A stretch of DNA of 64,000 bases from contig CAVNZM010000003.1 of the NCBI GenBank assembly GCA_963693365.1, positions 5,146,001 to 5,210,000 on the forward strand. The letters run 5' to 3'. A program made the position numbers and the translations under genes. This stretch comes from Amoebidium appalachense. Taxonomy: Eukaryota > Ichthyosporea. Below the pieces are notes generated by a model. That model searched no databases and was not told the origin of the DNA. It saw only the letters and a list, made by a program, of their open reading frames with translations. Below are positions 56,954 to 64,000 of the stretch, piece by piece. Each line of letters starts with the position of its first letter. Within the stretch, counting starts at the first letter, position 1.

Positions 56954-57155
56954 GCTCCGAGACATTCCTTCTCCTGAGTGTAGCAGGCAACCCCCCACCT
57001 CCCCCCCCACCTCCCCCCCCCCCCCCCCCCCCCCCCCCCAAACACACACACACAAACACGCACACAACCCATCCTTTTCCCGGGCCCTCCGTGCAGCTAT
57101 TAGCTTCATGCATTTGGATCAAACGTTCACAGCACCATACACACATGTGCAACAC

Positions 57156-57187
<32 letters not shown>

Positions 57188-57194
57188 TTCCCTT
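55914..57194. other. Region downstream of GPDH
   Basis: Pyrimidine-rich DNA follows the stop codon (T and TTTC runs at 56068-56235, with short A and G runs). Further on come C runs and one of the longest CA microsatellites (56864-56952). No coding sequence is supported. Confidence 0.5.
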
Positions 57195-57369
57195 TCTTCC
57201 CCCCAAACACAGGCACTCACACCTACACTTACATCATCTCTGGGCGAAACGGAAGTCGAACGCGAAAATGAATTTGCAATCGGCAAAGAGAGTTCACAAA
57301 CCCTTCCCCCCCCTTCCCCCCCCCCCCCCCCCCCCTCCCCCCCCCCCCTCCCCCCCCCCCCCCCCCCCC

Positions 57370-57405
<36 letters not shown>

Positions 57406-57515
57406 CGCTTACATTTCTCTGGGCACACACAAACCTACATTTACATCTTCCCTGTGCAAATTTATCTGAAGTCGAATACGAAAATGAATTTTCAATCATG
57501 CGGCAAAGTGAGCTA
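57195..57515 (+). repeat. Tandem duplication of an exon-like segment
   Basis: GAAGTCGAACGCGAAAATGA (57249) and GAAGTCGAATACGAAAATGA (57469) start two related blocks encoding EVERENEFAIGKES and EVEYENEFSIMRQSE. Both are preceded by CACACCTACRCTTACAT-like sequence and separated by poly-C and CA tracts (period ~220 nt). It could be an exon and its copy from an unrecognised gene. Confidence 0.55.
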
Positions 57516-57586
57516 CACCTTTGCCCCCTTGGTACCGGTGGGCGCGGGTGAAGAGAGAAGGGCCCGGGGGAGAGGGGGGAGGGGGA

Positions 57587-57618
<32 letters not shown>

Positions 57619-57867
57619 TCTTGACCCGTCCCTGCGCAGGCATTCAATGATGATCGATAACGATTAAGAGTGATCAGATCTGATTCTGAATCGGTGCGGC
57701 CTCTACAATATCCCCTAATTAGTTAATTGGTTGATTAGAACGTTATATATTAACCCTATTCCATCTGGTTCGAAACCTTTCCTCTCGATTCCTGGTTCTT
57801 GGTAATTATATGTATAACCCTAATTAGAAACTTCACAGTGATTCACCTTCGCGGGCACATGGCCAAT

Positions 57868-57901
<34 letters not shown>

Positions 57902-58359
57902 CCAGCTTTTTCCCGGCCTGGGCCTCTCTCGTGTAATGCTCAGAGAACATAGCCATATATGGTCAAAGCCCAGTCATGGAATCCCCAACCCCGGATCCAT
58001 GGAACCCCCCCTCCTCCCCCTCCTCCCCCCCCCCCCCCCCCCCCGGCAACAACCCCCAACACACACACACACACACACACACGTTGCAATATACCCGCAC
58101 GTGCACGCCGTCTGCGGACCCCCAAGTGGCCATCACCACCAGAGTTTGCTGCACAGAGATTGGGGACCGTCTGCAGGGGCCGCTTGGCCTTTCCCCCCTC
58201 CCCCCCCGCTTCTGATGTATTAGTTCAGAGGACGAAAGCCCTATAAGCAAAGGGAGATCGCATCACATATAAATCGCTAGCTAGAAGACGAAGCATTTAA
58301 TATTATTTCACCAATATTGTTTCACCAAAACTAACATAAACCCAATAACCATAAACTAT
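57516..58359. other. Spacer
   Basis: G run (57589-57616), ordinary DNA, C runs near 57869 and 58022. There is an open stretch around 58110-58165 (DPQVAITTRVCCTEIGDRLQ) without a clear donor. Nothing else is supported. Confidence 0.4.
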
Positions 58360-59224
58360 GTGTGTCTGGGCCTTAAATGGGTGGTCTGCCGCCCTCCCAA
58401 CCCCCCACTAGAGGAGCCTAACGGCCCCTGGATAGAATCGCTCTCCCCTGATTATACGTCATCGTTACGTCATCAAATCGTGATTCATCCAATCACAGGT
58501 GAGGGGACTATCGTCTGCAGAGCATCTAGCTGTGCCCCCTTCCCCCGGGGGTGTGTTGAGGTCTAATAGTAGATCAGTACGTATACACGTTTGTGCAGCC
58601 GCTGTACGTGTACGCAGGTGGAAGGGTGGGTTGAGCGTGTAGGGGCGGCTGTTGCCAGGCTATGCGAGGAACACCGGAGGGTGTCAAGAGTCTCACAGCA
58701 AGACCAGTGTGCACCCATCATGATGTACGTGTGTGTGTGTTTGTGTGTCTCTACTCACATTGGCGTGTGCCTAATGTGTCTACTCATGTTGAATTGTGTG
58801 TGTGTGTGTGCGCGCGCGCCCGCACGTTGTGTGTTTTTTTGTGTCTGCGTAAGAGCGTGTGCGTGCGTGTGTGAGTGTGTACATGTGTGAGTGAGTGTGT
58901 GTGTGTGCCATGGTGTGTGCATGTGTATGTTGTGTTTGTGCGTGTTCGATAAATATACACACATGCATGCGCCTGGGGGAAGGGGCGGTCACATGTACTT
59001 TCATGTACATTGCTTCAGGGAAGCTTTCACTTTATTTCCGCAAGCACACAACACATCCATGGAACAACTTCCATATGATGCAAGTAATCTGGTCGGATCT
59101 GGATATCCCCAAACTCGGGGACAACATGCAGACCGCAAATCAAGCTATTATCCAATCAAATTACGAGCAAGGTAAGCTAATAAGGGACCAAACCACAGAA
59201 TACACCACCCACAAGCCATTATGA
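58360..59224 (+). CDS. 3' exons of an unrecognised gene (partial model)
   Basis: An open stretch ending at 58498 (PWIESLSPDYTSSLRHQIVI, then HPIT) meets a GTGAGG donor in phase 1. An acceptor TTGCTTCAG opens a terminal exon at 59019 in the matching phase, continuing KLSLYFRKHTTHPWNNFHMM and QVIWSDLDIPKLGDNMQTAN, with a stop at 59222-59224. The joined HPITGKLSLYF faintly resembles the core of TauD-like dioxygenases, but the rest does not clearly follow, so no function is assigned. The 5' boundary is unknown and may lie upstream of 58360. The gene converges with the RRM gene, with only about 220 nt between stops. Confidence 0.5.
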
Positions 59225-59443
59225 AAAATATAAAAACAAGAATTTAAGGGGATCCGATTAGCCTAATCGTACTTTGAAATTAATCACCAGTGATTTGCCA
59301 CCCATTACACCCAAATAAACAAAACACCACCAACGTAATCGTTCACCAACACACCCGGCCTATATTAAAAGTTCAAAACAACCTTACCGAACCACGAAAC
59401 CCGCACCGCCAAACAAAAACGGATGAAACCGTTACACATCCGA
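59225..59443. other. Short spacer between convergent genes
   Basis: AT- and CA-rich DNA between the two stop codons. Both 3' UTRs must lie here or overlap. Confidence 0.5.
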
Positions 59444-60143
59444 TTAGTACCGATCGTACCGATCCAACCGATCACGCGATGCACCGAGCCTAAGCCTCTC
59501 CACCCTATCATACTCCCTTTCCCTCTCCATCAATCTGTCCCTATCAGCCAGCCCATACCTATCGCGAATATCACGAAAATCACGGATCCCCCAAATGTCT
59601 CTCCCTCCATACCCACCCAGATCCCCCCCACGCGAATAAGTAGATGCAGGGAGATAGCGATCACCTGCTCTCCCCCGATCATCCCTTAGAACCCCACGAT
59701 CTCTGTCGGCTCCGAATCGGGGAAGATAATCGCGATCGTACAGACTCCCCCCGATTGAGGAATAGCGATCGCGATCACGGTCACTGCGCAGGGAGGCGGG
59801 TGGAAGGGATGGCTGGCCGGCAAATTTGTCCTGCAGAGCACATGAGAACATTAGAGCTTTTTTCAAGACATGAACAATAGGAACATGACAGGAAAAAAAC
59901 ATTGTTTGGAAGGGAGTTTGACTTTTCCCCTTCCTTCCCTCCTTTCTTTTTTTTTATTTATAATTTGGAAGGAAGGGAGTTTGACTTTTCTTCTTCCTCC
60001 CTTCTATTCTTTTCTTTTTCCTTCTCTCTCTCTCTCTCTCTCCCCCCCCCCCCCCCCCCCCCCCCCCCTCTCTCTCTCTCTCTCCCTCCCTCTCTCTCTG
60101 TGTGTGTGTTTCGTTCTTGTTTGGGGGTGAGGGGGGAGGGTGT

Positions 60144-60174
<31 letters not shown>

Positions 60175-60799
60175 GAGGGGGGAGGGGGGGGGGGGGGGGG
60201 GGGGGTTTTGAATGCGTCAAAAAGTACGAAGTACACAAGAACAAACGGATAACACGATGCAGAATGCAAGCCATACATAAAGAGTATGCATAATAAGCAG
60301 AGCCCATCCTCAGGGGGGGCCCACGTCATCCACAGTACCCGAGTTTCGACCTATTCCCCTCGTTAACGAAACCCAACTCAGATACTGTTTCACTTGAACA
60401 TGAGTAGGTCACCCGTCTTGATCAGAGACGAGCAGGGTTGCTTATGCAGGCAAGGGCAGTGGGAAAGGCCGGGGGTTAAAGTTGCAGCAGTAAGCAGAAG
60501 CAAGAGGGGGGGGGGGGGGGGGGGGTTCAGTTACCAGGTGAACGTCGACAGGGCGGTTACGGAACATCACACCGTGCATACGACCTGAAGACACAAAGCA
60601 CACCATTAGCACACAGGGTTGGAAAAAGAACAAAAACACATGGTAAAAAACGGGAAAGGTGTAATAAATCGCTGCATTATTCATTGTGAGAGCGGAAAAA
60701 TAATGGTGGTGGTGGCACTGGTGATTAGTCGTGAGGAAGAGAAAGGGGTGGAGGGAGAATCAGGGTGTGGTGGGCATGGGTGGGAAAATGACGGGGGAA

Positions 60800-60837
<38 letters not shown>

Positions 60838-63094
60838 AACGTGCTTTGTGGTTCGAAAACACGACAATCACAACATTCGAACCATGGTTAGGAAAAGAAG
60901 AACAATCACATTGATAATGTGTTGTTTGCATAAACAGGACGAGCTAGAGGGGGAACTATGTTCGTTTGTAACCACAACTCAAAATGTGGTCCGGGGAGGG
61001 AAAAAAAAAAAGAAGGAAAAAGATATGCAAACGGCAACCGAGAACAGTGACCACCAAATGCCCCAAACCTCAGCACATATGCCATCGGCCAAAACCGATA
61101 AATGAAGGGTGTGCAATTTGAGCGAAATTCCATTCCCAAAACACGGGGGAATGGCACATACTGATGGCCGCAGCTGCCTCCCGCGCCGTCTTGAAGAGAA
61201 CTGTCCCGGCACCCCTCGACATCCCATCAGGCCCGGCAAGAATCTCAGTCCGAACAACATCGAACCCTGAAGAAAGAGGGGGGGGGGGGGGGGGGAGGGG
61301 GGTATGTTAGAATGTGTTACAGAGTACGAAGCATTCATTCATGACGAACAACACAATGAAGAGTGCAAAGCACACACAAAGGAAGGGGGGGGGGGGGGGG
61401 GGGGGGGAATGTGTTACCGAGCATGAAGTATACATTCATGGCAGACAACACAATGCAAAATCTGCAAAGCAAGAGTAAGCATCATAACCAGAGCCCAACC
61501 TCCCCGGGGGAGGAAGGGGGGGGGGGGGGGGGGGGAGGGGGGGGGGGGGGGAGGGAAATAGGTACAACTACGATTAGAAACAGGGTGCAGGACACATGCG
61601 AAGACAAGTATTCAAGCATGCAACATTGGCAGCTATTACTAAACAATATATACAGTACCCATCCTCACGGGGTGCCCAGGAGGCCAGGGGAGAGGGGAAG
61701 GGGGGGGGGGGGGGGGGGGGAGGGGGGGGGTAAGAGTGTGTTGTAGGGAACAGAAGAGGGGGGAGGGAGGGGGAGGGGGGGGGGGGGGGGGAGAGGGTTG
61801 GGGGGGGGGGGGGGGGGGGGGGGAGGGGGGTTGAATGCGTCATAAAGTACGAAGTACACAAGAACAAACGGATAACACCATGCAGAATGCAAGCCATACA
61901 TAAAGAGTATGCATAATAAGCAGAGCCCATCCTCAGGGGGGGCCCACGTCATCCACAGTACCCGAGGGGGGAGGGGGGAGGGGGGGGGGGGGGGGATGGC
62001 GTACCGGCTTGGCGGAAGAAGTCCTTAAGGTCTTGCCAGGACACCGAGAAGTTCAGCTGCAGAGAGAGGAAGGTTGTGTGTGTGCGTGTGTCGGGTGGGG
62101 TGGGGTGGGGGTCGAGTGGGATGTGTGTGTGTGCGTGTGTGTGTGTGTGGGGAGAGGGGGGGAGGGGGGGGGGGGGGGGGGGGGGGGGTTAGTTCGCCAC
62201 CATTCCAATTTGCTCCCCCCCCCCCCCACACACACACTCACACCACACATACCACGCACGCACACGCGCACGCACGCACACACACACACATTGTACGCGC
62301 ATACACACCGCCATAGGTTTCCGGGCAATGCTTGCATGATTCCACTCTCAGGCTCTAATGATGTTACACAAAATCAATTAAGACACCAACCACCAAACAG
62401 TTAAAGGGGGTTTCTTTCGGGCCAATTTATAGGCCCTTTCTGACCAGTCAAAAACAGATGTTCGATGCGCATCTCGCCAATCATAGGGTCTGACCTGACC
62501 CGGAATCCTAAAAGAAACCCCCCTTTAACAGACAAATGGTTGGCCGTGGGAGCGGGTGGGCTTGGGGGTGTTTGTGTGGGAAGTGGGAAGAGCTTTTGAA
62601 AGTCATGCAAAACACGCAACCAAAACGTGCAGGCAGAAGAAACTTAACCAGAGCCCATCATCAGGACGTTCCCACCGCGGGCAGGGAGGGGCTTGGATGA
62701 ATTACAGAACACGAAATACATCATGGTGCACGTATAGCAAAGGACATAAGTAGAGCCCATCCCCAGGGGGGTTTAGGAAGTGCTACGGAGAGTGCAAACG
62801 GGTAACACAGCCCCCATTTCGCAAAGCACACAATGTATGCGTCATAGAGGGAGGCCAAATGGGGGGGAAGGGGAGCCGAGGGCGGGCGGGCGGGCGGGGG
62901 GGGCAGGGGGGGGTATGCATTGGAGGTTTTGGGATTATGTAGGTGGAGACATCAAAAGACAAAACACCAACGTCACAACACAAACGAAACTGTGTGTGTG
63001 CATGTGTGTGCATGTGTGTGTGTGTGTGTTCGTGTGTGCGCATGTGTGTGAGTGTGTTGGGGGGGGGGGTGTCCAATTATTTCCAACGTAGGCC

Positions 63095-63160
<66 letters not shown>

Positions 63161-63450
63161 TGTGTGTGTGTGCGTGTGTGTGCAGCTGGGGGGGGGGGGG
63201 GGGGGAAGGGGGGGGTGTCCAAATACATTTCCCACGTAGACCTGGCATAGGGGGTCCACGTCAGACCCCCGAGGCAGCAGACTCATGCGGCCCACATCCC
63301 TGGCCCCAATATCACGTGACCCGTACCCACCACTATACGGGGGGGGACTGCGACGGCGGAGGGGTCCTTGGCGTGAGGGAAAAATGTTGCCTTTTTCGGC
63401 TTCGCGGTCCTGTTGGATATAGGGAAATTTGCGTGTGTGGGTGAGAGGGG

Positions 63451-63483
<33 letters not shown>

Positions 63484-63896
63484 CTTATTTGACAGTACAC
63501 GGTGATGAGTGGCGGTTGTCGATGCACAACGAATACCCGGGATTCGAGGCTAAGAGACAAAAAAAAAAAAAAAAAAAAAAAAAAAAGGTATATCTCCACA
63601 TATGATTTACATCTTGTAACGTCGTTTTTTACACGTTGTGCCGACACCTCATCACAGCTCACATGCATAACGTTGATAAACAGCACATTCCCCCCCATTC
63701 GAGACTATGAGACTCGCAACTTTCACCCTACCCACAATCTACCGACACCCGGTCAACAAAAAAACCGTTTTCAAAAATATTGAAATCCCATTGGCACCCA
63801 AGTCAACCCCATATCCAACCTTGAACCCATCACCTTGGCCTCGAGGGAAACCGGGGGAACCTTGCCGTGTGCATATGTGCGCGTGCGCGTACGCGC

Positions 63897-63943
<47 letters not shown>

Positions 63944-64000
63944 GGGGGGGGGACAGAGAGAGAGTGTGTGTGAGTGAGAGAGGGAGACATACCTCGCGAA
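59444..64000 (-). CDS. RRM RNA-binding protein with Arg/Asp/Tyr-rich tail (5' end beyond window)
   Basis: Minus-strand exons: a partial exon ending at 63993 (donor GTATGT), then 63409-63242, 62056-62005, 61266-61162, 60584-60535 and 59830-59444. Phases agree throughout (0, 1, 1, 0). The first complete exon encodes [20 protein letters not shown]. One RRM is split over four exons: [20 protein letters not shown] (RNP2), [20 protein letters not shown] then TVLF (RNP1), and [17 protein letters not shown]. The tail ([29 protein letters not shown], ending RLDRYDRY) is rich in Arg-Asp and Tyr. The RRM most resembles those of hnRNP M / Gbp2-Hrb1-type SR-like proteins involved in mRNA processing and export (family knowledge). 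It is probably nuclear. At least one more RRM could lie upstream of the window. Confidence 0.9.
60206..60380 (-). repeat. Dispersed C-tailed repeat, young copy (sense to the RRM gene)
   Basis: Its reverse complement starts CTGAGTTGGGTTTCGTTAAC, contains GGTCGAAACTCGGGTACTG and ends GACGCATTCAAAA before a C run (G run on the plus strand). It is nearly identical to 14506-14676. It lies in the last intron of the RRM gene. Confidence 0.9.
60790..60837. repeat. Poly-G run (poly-C on the RRM sense strand)
   Basis: About 38 uninterrupted G at 60799-60836, inside the RRM gene intron between the exons ending at 61162 and starting at 60584. Confidence 0.9.
61302..61690 (-). repeat. Three diverged copies of the dispersed repeat, minus strand
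   Basis: Partial copies at about 61302-61385, 61408-61510 and 61575-61690 each carry the reverse complement of family motifs (GTTAGAATGTGTTACAGAGT, AACCAGAGCCCAACC, CCCATCCTCACGG). They are separated by G runs. All lie in one RRM-gene intron in the gene's sense direction. Confidence 0.75.
61831..61965 (-). repeat. Dispersed C-tailed repeat, young copy, minus strand
   Basis: TTGAATGCGTCATAAAGTAC through AGAGCCCATCCTCAGG to CCACAGTACCCGAG, nearly identical to the copy at 60206 but lacking its 5' ~40 nt. It lies in the same intron as the three older copies. Confidence 0.9.
62640..62835 (-). repeat. Diverged dispersed-repeat copies in an RRM-gene intron
   Basis: AACCAGAGCCCATCATCAGG (62647) and AGTAGAGCCCATCCCCAGG (62750) mark two adjacent old copies, both minus-oriented. 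Confidence 0.65.
63097..63180. repeat. (GT)n microsatellite just inside an RRM-gene intron
   Basis: About 35 GT units on the plus strand, equal to (AC)n on the sense strand of the RRM gene. Confidence 0.95.

Noticed and set aside
57764-57776. B-box-like GGTTCGAAACC
   Set aside because: No A box at suitable distance and no cloverleaf can be drawn.

Overview
The window is nuclear DNA from an intron-rich eukaryote, most likely a protist. Genes have many small exons with GT-AG introns of 0.4-1.5 kb, TATA boxes lie upstream of some genes, and a tRNA-Tyr carries an intron after position 37. Introns and spacers are filled with extreme low-complexity DNA: poly-C and poly-G runs of 20-60 nt, (CA/GT)n and (GA)n. 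The lineage cannot be fixed from sequence alone. A GpsA-type glycerol-3-phosphate dehydrogenase, CAP and PAN/Apple secreted proteins and an RGS-PAS fusion argue against an animal or plant and would fit a stramenopile-like or other unicellular lineage.

Layout. 0.9-20.5 kb (+): a 23-exon gene for the histone H2B ubiquitin ligase BRE1 (RNF20/40 family), with tRNA-Tyr nested in intron 18. 20.5-24.1 kb: spacer with a 204-bp tandem duplication, GA-rich DNA and a tRNA-like element. 24.2-27.3 kb (+): three-exon gene for an unrecognised Ser/Pro-rich protein. 29.3-30.3 kb (-): ribosomal protein S12 (eS12). 31.9-35.3 kb (+): RGS domain joined to a C-terminal PAS/LOV-like domain that lacks the photochemical cysteine. 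36-46 kb: C-rich DNA with scattered exons of CAP-superfamily and Ser/Thr/Pro-rich secreted proteins, at least one of them frameshifted, and a foldback element. 50.0-52.0 kb (+): secreted Pro/Ala-repeat protein with a C-terminal PAN/Apple-like domain. 54.9-55.9 kb (+): single-exon GpsA-type GPDH. 58.4-59.2 kb (+): the 3' exons of an unrecognised gene. 59.4-64.0 kb (-): RRM protein with an Arg/Asp/Tyr-rich tail, whose 5' end lies beyond the window.

The most interesting material is in the non-coding architecture. BRE1 exon edges have been tandemly copied with their splice sites at least four times (exons 4, 7, 16 and 22). Some copies look like recursive splice sites, and others like in-frame microexons. 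A dispersed repeat of about 170 bp with a C-rich 3' end occurs in many copies. Inside genes, every copy I could orient lies in the same direction as the host gene. Also notable are a 59-bp perfect palindrome, a foldback element with ~38-bp terminal inverted repeats, and introns whose two ends are complementary microsatellites.

All exon coordinates are hand-derived from splice consensus, frame and phase. The genes do not form an operon or an obvious pathway. The shared theme is housekeeping and chromatin genes beside secreted-protein genes in a repeat-inflated landscape.
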